A DNA stretch of 64,000 bases from NCBI RefSeq assembly GCF_010093205.1, contig NZ_PDWN01000019.1, positions 1-64,000 on the forward strand. The letters run 5' to 3'. The stretch is from Pseudoxanthomonas daejeonensis (GTDB taxonomy: Bacteria > Pseudomonadota > Gammaproteobacteria > Xanthomonadales > Xanthomonadaceae). The position numbers and the translations under genes were made by a program. The notes below the pieces were generated by a model that was not told the DNA's origin, ran no database searches, and saw only the letters and a program-made list of their open reading frames with translations. Positions 1-8,923 of the stretch are shown here, piece by piece. How positions within the stretch are numbered: the stretch's first letter is position 1; each line of letters starts with the position of its first letter.

Positions 1-20
1 CACCCCCACCTGGAGCAGCC

Positions 21-1154
21 ATGGCGAGCAACGAACGCACGAACGGATCCCCGCCTGATGCCGGCGCCGAGCGCTACCTGCGGATCGAAGGCGTGCGCAA
101 GGAGTTCGACGGCTTCGTCGCCGTCGACGACGTCAGCCTGGACATCCGCAAGGGCGAGATCTTCGCCCTGCTGGGCGGCTCGGGCAGCGGCAAGTCGACG
201 CTGCTGCGCTGCCTGGCCGGCTTCGAGCGGCCGACGAAGGGCAGGATCGTGCTCGACGGCGAGGTCATGAACGACCTGCCGCCGTACGAGCGGCCGATCA
301 ACATGATGTTCCAGTCCTACGCGCTGTTCCCGCACATGACCGTGGAGCAGAACATCGCCTTCGGGCTCAAGCAGGACGGGATGGCCAAGGACGCGATCAG
401 GAAGCGCGTGGGCGAGATGCTGGAGATGGTCCAGCTCGGCAAGCTGGCCAAGCGCAAGCCGCACCAGCTCTCCGGTGGCCAGCAGCAGCGCGTGGCCCTG
501 GCCCGCTCGCTGGCCAAGGGCCCGAAGATGCTGTTGCTGGACGAGCCGATGGGCGCGCTGGACAAGAAGCTGCGCTCGCGCATGCAGCTGGAGCTGGTCA
601 ACATCATCGAAACCTCCGGGGTGACCTGCGTGATGGTCACCCACGACCAGGAAGAGGCGATGACCATGGCCACGCGCATCGCGCTGATGGACCAGGGCTG
701 GATCCAGCAGGTCGGCAAGCCCGACGAGATCTACGAGCAGCCGGCCAACCGCTTCGCCGCCGAGTTCATCGGTTCGGTCAACCTGCTGGACGCGGTGATC
801 GACGAGGACGAGCCGGACTACGTGACCCTGAAGGCGCCGGCGTTCGAAGCGCCGATCCACATCGGCCACGGCATCACCGGCTTCGAAGGGCAGGCGGTGT
901 CCTTCGCCGTGCGCCCGGAGAAGCTTGGCATCGGCAAGGAAGTGCCGGAGCAGCCGAACAACAAGGCGCGCGGCGTCATCGAGGACATCGCCTACTTCGG
1001 CAGCCATTCGGTCTACCACGTGCGCCTGCCCAGCGGCATCAAGCTGATGGCCAACTTTGCCAACGAACAGCGCTGGGCCAGCGAGGCCCTGACCTGGGGC
1101 GACGAGGTCTGGCTGTGGTGGGGCGACAACGACGGCGTGGTGCTGACCTCATGA
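21..1154 (+). CDS. potG: Putrescine ABC transporter ATP-binding protein PotG
   Basis: 377 residues, the usual PotG length. This cytoplasmic ATPase powers polyamine (putrescine) import through the PotH/PotI channel. Visible in order: Walker A GGSGSGKST (52-60), Q-loop near 98, ABC signature LSGGQQQ (150-156), Walker B LLLDEP (171-176), H-loop histidine in VTHDQ (about 208), then a C-terminal TOBE-type regulatory domain from about residue 250. A GGAG ribosome site lies just before the ATG. The stop overlaps the potH start (ATGA). The periplasmic binding protein (potF) is not in the window and presumably lies upstream. The choice of PotG over the spermidine-type PotA rests on the length and the PotH/PotI neighbours. 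Confidence 0.9.
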   Translation: MASNERTNGSPPDAGAERYLRIEGVRKEFDGFVAVDDVSLDIRKGEIFALLGGSGSGKSTLLRCLAGFERPTKGRIVLDGEVMNDLPPYERPINMMFQSYALFPHMTVEQNIAFGLKQDGMAKDAIRKRVGEMLEMVQLGKLAKRKPHQLSGGQQQRVALARSLAKGPKMLLLDEPMGALDKKLRSRMQLELVNIIETSGVTCVMVTHDQEEAMTMATRIALMDQGWIQQVGKPDEIYEQPANRFAAEFIGSVNLLDAVIDEDEPDYVTLKAPAFEAPIHIGHGITGFEGQAVSFAVRPEKLGIGKEVPEQPNNKARGVIEDIAYFGSHSVYHVRLPSGIKLMANFANEQRWASEALTWGDEVWLWWGDNDGVVLTS

Positions 1155-2062
1155 ACGTGCGCGCGCTCAAGCGCCTCGTGCCCGGCGGCCGCTGGGCCGT
1201 GATCGCGGTGCCGTTCCTGTGGCTGGTGGTCTTCTTCGCGATCCCGTTCCTGATCGTGCTGAAGATCTCGTTCTCGCGGCTGGCCATCGCCATGCCGCCG
1301 TACACGCCGATCATCGAGTACGTGGACAAGGCGCTGACCCTGCGCCTGAACCTGGGCAACTACGTGGCCCTGTTCACCGACTCGCAGTACGTGGTCGCGT
1401 ACCTGAGCTCGATCAAGATCGCCGCGGTCTCGACCCTGTTCTGCCTGCTGATCGGCTATCCGATGGCGTACTTCATTGCGCGGATGAAGCCGTCGACGCG
1501 CAACATCGCGCTGATGGCGGTGGTGCTGCCGTCCTGGATCTCGTTCCTGCTGCGGGTCTACGCCTGGGTCGGGATCCTCGACGCCAACGGCCTGCTCAAC
1601 CGCGCACTGCTGGGCCTGGGCGTGATCGACACGCCCCTGCGCATCCTCTATACGCCGCTGGCCGCCTACATCGGCATCGTCTACTGCTACCTGCCGTTCA
1701 TGGTGCTGCCGCTGTACGCCAACCTGGTCAAGCTGGACACCCGCCTGCTGGAGGCGGCCTACGACCTGGGCGCGCGGCCATGGCAGGCGTTCCTGCGGAT
1801 CACCGTGCCTTTGTCGCGCGCGGGCATCATCGCCGGCTGCATGCTGGTGATGATCCCGGCGGTGGGCGAATTCGTGATTCCGGAGATGCTGGGCGGGCCG
1901 GATACGCTGATGATCGGACGCGTGCTGTGGGGCGAGTTCTTCAACAACCGCGATTGGCCGGCGGCATCGGCCGTCGCCATCGTGATGCTGCTCCTGCTGC
2001 TGGTGCCGATCCTGGTGTTCAACCATTACCAGCAGAAAGACCTGGAGGGCCGGCTGACATGA
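1151..2062 (+). CDS. potH: Putrescine ABC transporter permease PotH
   Basis: 303 residues, inner-membrane permease of the BPD-transporter family. About six hydrophobic helices are visible, beginning at residue 15. The EAA loop that docks on the ATPase reads EAAYDLGARPWQAF around residues 200-215. I take the ATG at 1151 because it overlaps the potG stop in an ATGA junction, typical of translational coupling; the reading frame extends 12 codons further upstream but that part lies inside potG. It ends in another ATGA overlap with potI. It forms a heterodimeric channel with PotI. Confidence 0.9.
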   Translation: MNVRALKRLVPGGRWAVIAVPFLWLVVFFAIPFLIVLKISFSRLAIAMPPYTPIIEYVDKALTLRLNLGNYVALFTDSQYVVAYLSSIKIAAVSTLFCLLIGYPMAYFIARMKPSTRNIALMAVVLPSWISFLLRVYAWVGILDANGLLNRALLGLGVIDTPLRILYTPLAAYIGIVYCYLPFMVLPLYANLVKLDTRLLEAAYDLGARPWQAFLRITVPLSRAGIIAGCMLVMIPAVGEFVIPEMLGGPDTLMIGRVLWGEFFNNRDWPAASAVAIVMLLLLLVPILVFNHYQQKDLEGRLT

Positions 2063-2904
2063 ACTCGACCCTGGGGCAGCGGATCCTGCGCTGGTCGGTC
2101 CTGGTACTGGGCTTCGCCTTCCTGTACCTGCCGATCCTGCTGCTGATCGTCTATTCGTTCAATTCCTCGCGACTGGCCACGGTCTGGGCCGGGTTCTCGG
2201 TGAAGTGGTACGGCGAGCTGCTGCGCGACCGGCAGATCCTCGATGCAGCCTGGGTCAGCCTGCGAATCGCGTTCTGGACCGCCAGCGCGGCCACGGTCAT
2301 CGGCACGCTCGGCGCGATGGTGATGACCCGGTTCCGGCGCTTCCCCGGCAAGACCGTGTTCGGTGCGCTGATCACCGCGCCGCTGGTGATGCCCGAGGTC
2401 ATCATCGGCCTGTCGATCCTGCTGATGCTGGTCTCGGTCGGCGCGGCGATGGGCATCCCGTCCAAGGGCATGGTCGCGATCTGGATCGCGCACGTGACCC
2501 TGACGGTGTCCTTCGTCACCGTGGTCGTGTCCTCGCGCTTGCAGGAACTGGACAAGTCGCTGGAAGAGGCGGCGATGGACCTGGGCGCCAACCGGCTCAA
2601 GGTGTTCTTCCTGATCACCCTGCCGATCATCGCGCCGGCGCTGGTCTCGGGCTGGCTGCTGGCCTTCACCCTGTCGCTGGACGACGTGGTCATCGCCAGC
2701 TTCGTCGCCGGGCCCGATTCGACCACGCTGCCGATCAAGGTGTTCTCCTCGGTGCGCCTGGGCGTGAGCCCGAAGATCAACGCGATCGCCACGCTGATGA
2801 TCATGGCCGTGTCGATCGCCGCGGTCATCGGCTGGTGGCTGATGTTCCGCGAGGACCAGCGCCGCCAGCGCGACATGCAGATGGCGCTGCAGGACAACGG
2901 CTGA
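2059..2904 (+). CDS. potI: Putrescine ABC transporter permease PotI
   Basis: 281 residues, second channel subunit of the putrescine importer. The N-terminal helix (about 10-33) is followed by further membrane segments and the EAA loop EEAAMDLGANRLKVF around residues 175-190. The start ATG 2059 overlaps the potH stop (ATGA), so potGHI are read as one coupled unit. A long shadow frame runs in from upstream, but codon use and the family boundary support this internal start. The C-terminus is polar (REDQRRQRD...), as expected for a cytoplasmic tail. Confidence 0.9.
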   Translation: MNSTLGQRILRWSVLVLGFAFLYLPILLLIVYSFNSSRLATVWAGFSVKWYGELLRDRQILDAAWVSLRIAFWTASAATVIGTLGAMVMTRFRRFPGKTVFGALITAPLVMPEVIIGLSILLMLVSVGAAMGIPSKGMVAIWIAHVTLTVSFVTVVVSSRLQELDKSLEEAAMDLGANRLKVFFLITLPIIAPALVSGWLLAFTLSLDDVVIASFVAGPDSTTLPIKVFSSVRLGVSPKINAIATLMIMAVSIAAVIGWWLMFREDQRRQRDMQMALQDNG

Positions 2905-3016
2905 GTGGCGCGCACAGGTCCACCGGAGCGCCTGTTGCCGGTGCGGCGGGCGCCGGACACGGCGCGCTAACCTGCCGCGGCCATACTGGACGCCCGGCGA
3001 AAGAGGCCATGCAACG

Positions 3017-4378
3017 ATGACCGTCGAGACGATCAACCCCGCGACCGGCAAGGTCGAATACCGGCATGAACTGATGACCGCGGCCCAGGTCGATGCGGTG
3101 CTGGGGGCTGCGCAGGCGGCGTTTCCCGCCTGGTCGCAGCGCAGCCTGGCCGAGCGCGGCGGGATGCTGCGCGCGATCGGGGCCGAACTGCGCCGCCGCC
3201 GCGAGGACCTGCAACGGACCATGAGCGCCGAGATGGGCAAGCTGCGGAAGGAGGCGCTCGCCGAGATCGACAAGTGCGCCGATGCCTGCGACTACTACGC
3301 CGCCCATGCGGACGGCTACCTGGCCGACCAGGCGATCGCCACCGAAGCGCAGCGCAGCTACGTGCGCTACGAGCCGCTGGGCTGCGTGCTGGCGGTGATG
3401 CCCTGGAACTTCCCGTTCTGGCAGGTGTTCCGCTTCCTCGCCCCCGCCCTCATGGCTGGCAACGTGGCGGTGCTCAAGCACGCCAGCAACGTGCCGCGCT
3501 GCGCCGACCTGATCGGCCAGGTGCTGGATGCGGCCGGGTTGCCGGCGGGCGTGTTCGGCGTGCTGCACATCGACAACGAGCAGGCAGCCGGGGTCATCCG
3601 CGACGCGCGGGTGGTGGCGGTGACCCTGACCGGCAGCGAGCGCGCCGGCCGTTCCGTCGCGGGCAACGCGGGCCAGCAGCTGAAGAAGTGCGTGATGGAA
3701 CTGGGCGGCAGCGACGCGTTCGTCGTGCTGGAAGACGCCGACCTGGACAAGACCGTCGCCGGGGCGGTGGCGTCGCGTTTCGGCAACGCGGGGCAGACCT
3801 GCATCGCGGCCAAGCGTTTCATCGTGGTTGAAGGCATCGCCGATGCATTCGTGCAGCGCTTCGTCCAGGCCGCTGCGAAACTGCGCCTGGGCGATCCGCA
3901 GGACGAGGGCACCACGCTGGCGCCAATGGCACGCCAGGACCTGCGCGACGAACTGCACAAGCAGGTGCGCGACAGCATTTCCGCCGGCGCGACCGTGCTG
4001 TTGGGATGCACACCCGACGATTCGCACGCCGGATATCCGGCCTCGATCCTCGATGGCGTGCAGCCGGGCATGCCGGCCTACGACGAAGAGCTGTTCGGCC
4101 CGGTCGCCAGCATCCTGCGGGTAGCCGACGAGGCCGAGGCGGTCCGCGTCGCCAACGACACCACGTTCGGGCTCGGCGGCAGCGTATGGACGGGCGACGC
4201 CACGCGCGGCGAGCGGGTGGCCCGCCAGCTGCAGGTGGGCGCGGCTTTCGTCAACACCATCGTCCGCAGCGACGTGCGCCTGCCGTTCGGCGGGACCAAG
4301 CGCTCGGGCTTCGGCCGGGAGCTCGCAGACCACGGCATCCACGAGTTCATGAACATCAAGTCCGTCTACGTGGCCTGA
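3017..4378 (+). CDS. sad: NAD-dependent succinate-semialdehyde dehydrogenase (Sad/YneI type)
   Basis: 453 residues, aldehyde dehydrogenase superfamily. It oxidises succinate semialdehyde to succinate, the last step of putrescine/GABA breakdown. General-base Glu228 lies in VMELGGSDAF and the catalytic Cys262 in GNAGQTCIAAKRF; the cofactor-fold motif PWNFPFWQVFR is at about 129-139. The sequence around the active site and the C-terminal GFGRELADHGIHEF resemble E. coli Sad (462 aa) more than GabD. It lies 112 bp after potI on the same strand, so a link between putrescine uptake and catabolism is likely. The exact substrate is inferred from family and context. Confidence 0.82.
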   Translation: MTVETINPATGKVEYRHELMTAAQVDAVLGAAQAAFPAWSQRSLAERGGMLRAIGAELRRRREDLQRTMSAEMGKLRKEALAEIDKCADACDYYAAHADGYLADQAIATEAQRSYVRYEPLGCVLAVMPWNFPFWQVFRFLAPALMAGNVAVLKHASNVPRCADLIGQVLDAAGLPAGVFGVLHIDNEQAAGVIRDARVVAVTLTGSERAGRSVAGNAGQQLKKCVMELGGSDAFVVLEDADLDKTVAGAVASRFGNAGQTCIAAKRFIVVEGIADAFVQRFVQAAAKLRLGDPQDEGTTLAPMARQDLRDELHKQVRDSISAGATVLLGCTPDDSHAGYPASILDGVQPGMPAYDEELFGPVASILRVADEAEAVRVANDTTFGLGGSVWTGDATRGERVARQLQVGAAFVNTIVRSDVRLPFGGTKRSGFGRELADHGIHEFMNIKSVYVA

Positions 4379-4393
4379 ATCGGGGAGCGAGGC

Positions 4394-5059
4394 ATGGCGA
4401 CGCGCTGGAGAGGATTCGGCTGGTATGTGATGACAGTGCTGGCCCTGCTGGTGGCCGCCTACGCGTTCGCCATTTCCTTCATGCCTGACTGGCGGCCGCC
4501 GCTGGTGCGCGACCTGTTCGCACAGCGGCCATTGGCGGCATGGGGGCACTTCGTCGGCGGTGGCCTCGCACTGGCGACCGGTGCCTTCCAGCTCAACGGC
4601 GGCATGCGCAACCGCTGGCTGGGGCTGCACCGCGGGCTGGGTCGCACGTACGTCGTGGCGGTCGCCGTCGGCGGAATGGCTGCGTTGTCGCTTGCGCCGC
4701 ATGCCATGACCGGCGCCGTGGCCGCCAGCGGCTTCGCATTGCTGGGACTGGCCTGGCTCGCAACGACCACCCTGGCGGTCCGCGCGATCCGCCGGCGGCA
4801 ACTGTCGTCGCATCGCGACTGGATGGTGTGCAGCTACGCGCTGACCCTGGCGGCGGTGACGCTGCGGATCTACCTGCCCGCCAGCCAGGTCGCCGGAATC
4901 TCCTTCACGGTCGCCTATCCGGTGATCGCCTGGCTGTGCTGGGTGCCGAACCTGCTGCTGGCGATCCTGTTCCTGCGCTCGAGGCATGCGCGCGAGATGC
5001 TTGCAGCCAGCCGCCTCCCGCCCGCCTGGCGGGGGATCGGGGAGCGTCTCCGGCCCTGA
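4394..5059 (+). CDS. DUF2306 family membrane protein
   Basis: 221 residues with about six or seven hydrophobic segments, first at residues 10-30. Recognisable DUF2306 features are HFVGGGLALATGAFQLN and LGLHRGLGRTYV in the first half and SSHRDWMVCSYALTLAAVTLR in the second half; the conserved histidines in these motifs suggest a metal or haem site, which is inference. Function of the family is unknown. It starts 16 bp after the dehydrogenase and may be co-transcribed. The stop codon lies in the first copy of an 11-bp tandem repeat. Confidence 0.75.
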   Translation: MATRWRGFGWYVMTVLALLVAAYAFAISFMPDWRPPLVRDLFAQRPLAAWGHFVGGGLALATGAFQLNGGMRNRWLGLHRGLGRTYVVAVAVGGMAALSLAPHAMTGAVAASGFALLGLAWLATTTLAVRAIRRRQLSSHRDWMVCSYALTLAAVTLRIYLPASQVAGISFTVAYPVIAWLCWVPNLLLAILFLRSRHAREMLAASRLPPAWRGIGERLRP

Positions 5060-5081
5060 TCCGGCCCTGATCCGGCCCTGC
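5049..5081. repeat. Three tandem copies of an 11-bp unit
   Basis: The unit TCCGGCCCTGA occurs head to tail at 5049-5059, 5060-5070 and 5071-5081 (the last base differs in copy 3). The first copy contains the stop codon of the upstream DUF2306 gene. The units contain GGCC dyads and may be a slippage product; no function is visible. Confidence 0.7.
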
Positions 5082-5178
5082 ATCGCTGCCGGCGATGGAA
5101 CAGTCGGTTGCCGCGCGTGCGGTTCCGTTGCCGCACCGCAGGCATCATCTTCCACGTACCTGGAACCGGAACAGACCC

Positions 5179-6039
5179 ATGAGCATGACCATCGATACCA
5201 CCCCCGCGCGCGTCGTCCGCAAGGTCCACGGTCGTGCCACGTCCGACGGCGCCGGGGTCAAGCTGACCCGGGTGATCGGTGGTCCCGACCTGCCCGAGCT
5301 CGATCCGTTCCTGCTGCTGGACGAGTTCGGCACCGACAAGGCCGAGGACTACATCGCCGGCTTTCCGAGCCACCCGCACCGTGGCTTCGAGACGGTGACC
5401 TACATGCTCGACGGGCGCATGCGCCACAAGGACAACCACGGCAACGAGGGCCTGCTCACCCCCGGCAGCGTGCAGTGGATGACCGCCGGGCGTGGCCTGG
5501 TGCATTCGGAGATGCCCGAGCAGGAGTCCGGCCGCATGCGCGGCTTCCAGCTGTGGGTGAACCTGCCGGCGCGCGAGAAGATGACCGACCCGCGCTACCA
5601 GGAGTTCGCGCCGGAGCGGATCCCGGTCGTGCAGCCGGACGTCGGCGTGACGGTGAAGGTGATTGCCGGCCGCGTCGGCGACGTCGCCGGCCCGATCACG
5701 CAGCCGGCGACCGACCCGCTCTATCTCGATATCGCGCTGGAAGCGGATACGGCATGGACGTACGCATTGCCCGAGGGGCACAACGCGTTCGCCTACGTAT
5801 TCGAGGGCGCCGCCACGGTGGGCGAGGGCGACAGTGCACGCGCACTGGAAACCCACGAGATGGGCGTGATCGGCGGTGGCAGCGCGCTGGCCCTGCGCGC
5901 GGGCGCCAGCGGCGCGCGCCTGATCCTGGTCGCGGGCACGCCGTTGCGCGAGCCGGTGGCGCGGCACGGGCCGTTCGTGATGAACACCCGCCAGGAGCTC
6001 ATGCAGGCCTTTGTCGATTTCCAGGAAGGCAAGTTCTGA
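5179..6039 (+). CDS. Pirin family protein (cupin; quercetin 2,3-dioxygenase-like)
   Basis: 286 residues, the normal pirin length. The N-terminal cupin carries the metal-binding motif FPSHPHRGFETVTYML (about 61-76) and the second cluster GRGLVHSEMP (about 109-118), whose His/Glu residues bind the iron. A C-terminal pirin_C domain begins near 180. Bacterial pirins show quercetinase activity or modulate enzymes; the physiological role here is unknown. I use the ATG at 5179 (MSMTIDTTP...) because homology starts there and the 28 preceding in-frame codons look non-coding. It is flanked by an opposite-strand gene, so it is probably monocistronic. Confidence 0.88.
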   Translation: MSMTIDTTPARVVRKVHGRATSDGAGVKLTRVIGGPDLPELDPFLLLDEFGTDKAEDYIAGFPSHPHRGFETVTYMLDGRMRHKDNHGNEGLLTPGSVQWMTAGRGLVHSEMPEQESGRMRGFQLWVNLPAREKMTDPRYQEFAPERIPVVQPDVGVTVKVIAGRVGDVAGPITQPATDPLYLDIALEADTAWTYALPEGHNAFAYVFEGAATVGEGDSARALETHEMGVIGGGSALALRAGASGARLILVAGTPLREPVARHGPFVMNTRQELMQAFVDFQEGKF

Positions 6040-6155
6040 CGCCGCGGTGGACGGCGGGCCGGATTTCGCGCCCGCCGCATGCCTGCCGACGTTAGGGCAG
6101 GCTCCCTGGGACGCGGGAGAGTCGCGCGAGGCCGTCCCCGCGCCGGGGCGTCGGT

Positions 6156-6578
6156 TCAGTTCAGCGCGATGCCCTGCGCCAGCGACAGCAACTGCTGCAG
6201 TTCATAATCGTTGCTGGCGTCGACCCAGACCTGCGCGTATCGGTCGTCGCCCAGTTCGACGATCGTGATCCGCCGGCGTTCGGAACCCTGCACGGCGACC
6301 TCCGGCTGGTACCAGCGCACTTCGTGCGCACCGATCGTGCCTTGCTCTTCGCGATTGCGGCGCAGGAGGTTGACGGTCGGCTGGCTCGTCAGCATCAGGC
6401 CCAGCACCTGGCGTTCGCCGTCCAGTGCCCGGCAGACGGTGAAGCCGTTGCCGGCCTTCGCTTCCCAGTGCAGGTTCGATCCTGCCGGCAGCGAAGGACA
6501 CGCGGCGGCGTCCTGCGCGCGGGCATCGAAGGTCGGCGACGCTGCGAGCAGCAGTCCCAGGCAGTAGAACTTGTTCAT
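6156..6578 (-). CDS. Small secreted protein, unknown
   Basis: 140 residues. The N-terminus MNKFYCLGLLLAASPTFDARAQ is a clear signal peptide with a likely cleavage after ARA-Q (about residue 20). The mature part has two cysteines (CPSLPAG and VCRAL) that could form a disulfide, and looks like a small beta-rich domain. I recognise no family. The start is supported by an AAGGGGAA ribosome site directly upstream. Its neighbours (pirin, DUF4426) are on different units and say nothing about its job. Confidence 0.65.
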   Translation of the reverse strand: MNKFYCLGLLLAASPTFDARAQDAAACPSLPAGSNLHWEAKAGNGFTVCRALDGERQVLGLMLTSQPTVNLLRRNREEQGTIGAHEVRWYQPEVAVQGSERRRITIVELGDDRYAQVWVDASNDYELQQLLSLAQGIALN

Positions 6579-6779
6579 CACGCATTCCCCTTGCCTGCGC
6601 GTCGCAGGCGTACTGACGGATCGCGTGCGGGCGGCATGGCCGCGTGGCGAGGGCGATGCATGCCGCCGCCGGCGCATTCGCAGCGCCCGCACGTTGCTTT
6701 CCCCCCTTCGCCGGTTCTCCCGCACCCCGGCCCCCGCACCGAACTTACCCAGCGTGGCGCGGTGATGCAAACATCCGGC

Positions 6780-7250
6780 TCAGAAACTGCGCTGGAAGTC
6801 GAATTCCTGGCGACGTCCATCGGCGACCACGGCGACCTCGACGCGCACGGTTTCGTGTGGGCCGATCCGCACCGTGCCGACGTGGTCGACGTAGCTGCCG
6901 GTAGCGACCCTGCGCAGGGCCACGATCTGGCGGCGGCCGGCGAGGTCGACCACTTCGGCGGTCACCTCGCCTTCGGCCGCGGTTTCGTCGCCGTCGGCGG
7001 TCGGACGGCGCAGGGCCACGACCAGCAGGGCCGAACCGGCGTCGCGGGTTACCCGGTACTCGCGCGCGACCGCCTCGCCCAGGGCCAGGGTCGGCAGCAG
7101 GTTGTAACGGGCGCGCAGCGGGCCTTCGAGGTCGGTGACGCTGGGCGGCGGCGGGACGAAGCGCGCCGGTTCCGGCGCCCGCCCGCTGCATGCGGACAGG
7201 CACAGCGCGAGGGCCAGCGCCGCCAGCGGGGCCATCCGTGGGCCGCTCAT
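6780..7250 (-). CDS. DUF4426 family lipoprotein
   Basis: 156 residues. The lipoprotein signal ends in LSAC (Cys21). The mature domain matches the DUF4426 pattern: an N-terminal half around YNLLPTLALGEAVAREYRV and a C-terminal beta-rich half ending in RQEFDFQRSF. DUF4426 genes commonly sit beside proC/yggS in gammaproteobacteria, as here. The start overlaps the proC stop (ATGA), indicating coupling in a yggS-proC-DUF4426 unit. Function unknown; presumably periplasmic, anchored to a membrane. Confidence 0.78.
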   Translation of the reverse strand: MSGPRMAPLAALALALCLSACSGRAPEPARFVPPPPSVTDLEGPLRARYNLLPTLALGEAVAREYRVTRDAGSALLVVALRRPTADGDETAAEGEVTAEVVDLAGRRQIVALRRVATGSYVDHVGTVRIGPHETVRVEVAVVADGRRQEFDFQRSF

Positions 7251-8086
7251 TGCGCACCCGCCGCGGCCAGGGCGGCGCTGCGCTGGCGCGCGGCGTGGAC
7301 GGCGCGGGTGACCAGGGCCTCGAAGCCGCCCGCCTGGAACGCCTCGATCGCGGCCTGGGTGGTGCCGCCGGGCGAGGTGACCCGTCGTCGCAGTTCGGCC
7401 GGTGCCTCGCCGGCTTCGTCGAGCATGCGCCCGGCGCCCAGCAGGGTCTGCACGACCAGCGTGCGTGCATCGGCGGCAGGCAGGCCTTCGGCCACCGCTG
7501 CCGCTTCCATGGCCTCGGCGAGCAGGAACACGTAGGCCGGGCCGCTGCCGGAGACGGCAGTGACCGCGTCGATCAGCGGCTCGGACTGGACCCAGACCGT
7601 CGCGCCGGCGCTGGACAGCAGGTCTTCGGCGCGCCGGCGTTGTCCGGGGTCCACGCCTTCATCGGCATAGAGTCCGGTCACGCCAGCGCCGAGCAGGGCG
7701 GGGGTGTTGGGCATGCAGCGCACCACCGGCACGTCCCCTCCCAGCCACTGCCGCAACCGGGCGACCGGAATGCCCGCGGCGATCGATACCACTAGGGGCC
7801 GTTGCGTCCGCGCCGCGGAGGCCAGCGGTTCGCAGGCCGCACGCATCATCTGCGGTTTGACCGCCAGCAGCCACAAGTCGGCACCGGCAACGGCATCTTC
7901 GCCGCGTTCGAACACCTGTACGCCGAAGTCCGAGGCCAGCGCGTCGCGCAGTGCGGCGACCGGCTCGACGACGCGGATCCGGCGGGTGTCGGCGCCACGC
8001 CGGGCCAGGCCGCCGATCAGGCTGCGCGCCATGTTGCCGCCGCCGATGAAGGCCAGGCCGTCGTGCGCTGTCGTGGAGTCGGTCAT
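7247..8086 (-). CDS. proC: Pyrroline-5-carboxylate reductase
   Basis: 279 residues. It catalyses the last step of proline synthesis, reducing pyrroline-5-carboxylate with NAD(P)H. The Rossmann motif LAFIGGGNMARSLIGG is at residues 11-26; SIAAGIPVARLRQWLG and RCMPNTPALLGAGVTGL follow, and the conserved SGSGPAYVFLL/SPGGTT motifs lie in the helical C-terminal dimerisation domain. I choose ATG 8086 (MTDSTTAHDG) because the Rossmann strand starts a few residues later; the in-frame upstream extension has no homology. It lies 43 bp after yggS. Confidence 0.93.
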   Translation of the reverse strand: MTDSTTAHDGLAFIGGGNMARSLIGGLARRGADTRRIRVVEPVAALRDALASDFGVQVFERGEDAVAGADLWLLAVKPQMMRAACEPLASAARTQRPLVVSIAAGIPVARLRQWLGGDVPVVRCMPNTPALLGAGVTGLYADEGVDPGQRRRAEDLLSSAGATVWVQSEPLIDAVTAVSGSGPAYVFLLAEAMEAAAVAEGLPAADARTLVVQTLLGAGRMLDEAGEAPAELRRRVTSPGGTTQAAIEAFQAGGFEALVTRAVHAARQRSAALAAAGAQ

Positions 8087-8129
8087 CGGGGCAGGGTTCC
8101 GTCGGGAGGGGGCGGGGGCAGGCTGGCGC

Positions 8130-8825
8130 TCATCGTGTACGCGCACCGAACAGCGCGGTGCCGATCCGTACCAGGGTGGCGCCTTCGGCGATGGCGATGG
8201 GGAAGTCGTCGCTCATCCCCATGGACAGGGTATCGACATGCGCATGGTCTGCCGCCAGGGCCTCGAACAGCTGGCGCATGTGCTGGAAGGCCGGCCGGCG
8301 CTGCTCCGGGTCGGCGTGCGGCACCGGGATCGACATCAGGCCGCGCAGCAGCAGCCGCGGCTCGGCGGCGATGCGCCTGGCCAGGGCGGGAAGGTCTTCG
8401 GGGCGGCAGCCGGCCTTGCCGGTTTCGCCTTCGGCATTCACCTGGACCAGCACGTTCAGCGGTCCGCGCGTGGTCGGGCGATGGCGGGCGAGGGCATCGA
8501 CCAGGCTGGGCCGGTCGATGCTCTGGACCCAGTCGAACACCTCGGCGGCCAGCGCCGCCTTGTTCGATTGCAGGTGGCCGATGAGGTGCCATTCCAGGCC
8601 CGGATGCGTGCCGGCCAGCGCTTCGCGCTTGGCCGCCGCTTCCTGCACGTAGTTCTCGCCGAACGCCCGTTGGCCAGCGGTGGCCAAGGCGGCCACCGCG
8701 TCGGCTGGCTGCGTCTTGGAGACCGCCAGCAGGCGCGTCGGTGGCCGGCCTGCCGCGTCCGCCGCGTTCAGGATGCGCTGCGTCACGTCGCGCAGGCGGT
8801 CGTTGGACATGGATGGACGGGCCAT
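8130..8825 (-). CDS. yggS: PLP homeostasis protein YggS (PROSC family)
   Basis: 231 residues, TIM-barrel PLP-binding protein that buffers pyridoxal 5'-phosphate and has no known catalytic activity. The PLP lysine is K37 in LLAVSKTQP; the FGENYVQE, WHLIGHLQSNK and LSMGMSDDFP signatures follow. Two starts are possible: ATG 8825 (MARPSMSN) and ATG 8810 (MSNDRL); neither has a good ribosome site and family alignments would allow either. It is divergent from pilT, the arrangement usual in Pseudomonas and Xanthomonas. Confidence 0.92.
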   Translation of the reverse strand: MARPSMSNDRLRDVTQRILNAADAAGRPPTRLLAVSKTQPADAVAALATAGQRAFGENYVQEAAAKREALAGTHPGLEWHLIGHLQSNKAALAAEVFDWVQSIDRPSLVDALARHRPTTRGPLNVLVQVNAEGETGKAGCRPEDLPALARRIAAEPRLLLRGLMSIPVPHADPEQRRPAFQHMRQLFEALAADHAHVDTLSMGMSDDFPIAIAEGATLVRIGTALFGARTR

Positions 8826-8852
8826 TGGCGCCAGCAGCGGGAGCGCTATACT
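8825..8852 (+). promoter_or_regulatory. Predicted sigma70 promoter of pilT
   Basis: TTGGCG at 8825-8830 and TATACT at 8847-8852 are separated by 16 bp, giving a transcript start near 8859 and a leader of about 65 nt before the pilT ATG. The -35 lies at the very start of the divergent yggS frame. This is a pattern match only. Confidence 0.5.
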
Positions 8853-8923
8853 GCCCCGCGGGGATGTATCGTTCCAGCCTGCGGGGATCGCGGGCTATCA
8901 GTGGATCACGGGGGATCACGCGC

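Noticed and set aside
2825-5155. 776-codon minus-strand frame over sad and DUF2306
   Set aside because: Antisense shadow of two clear plus-strand genes; His/Arg/Ala-rich with no recognisable motif.
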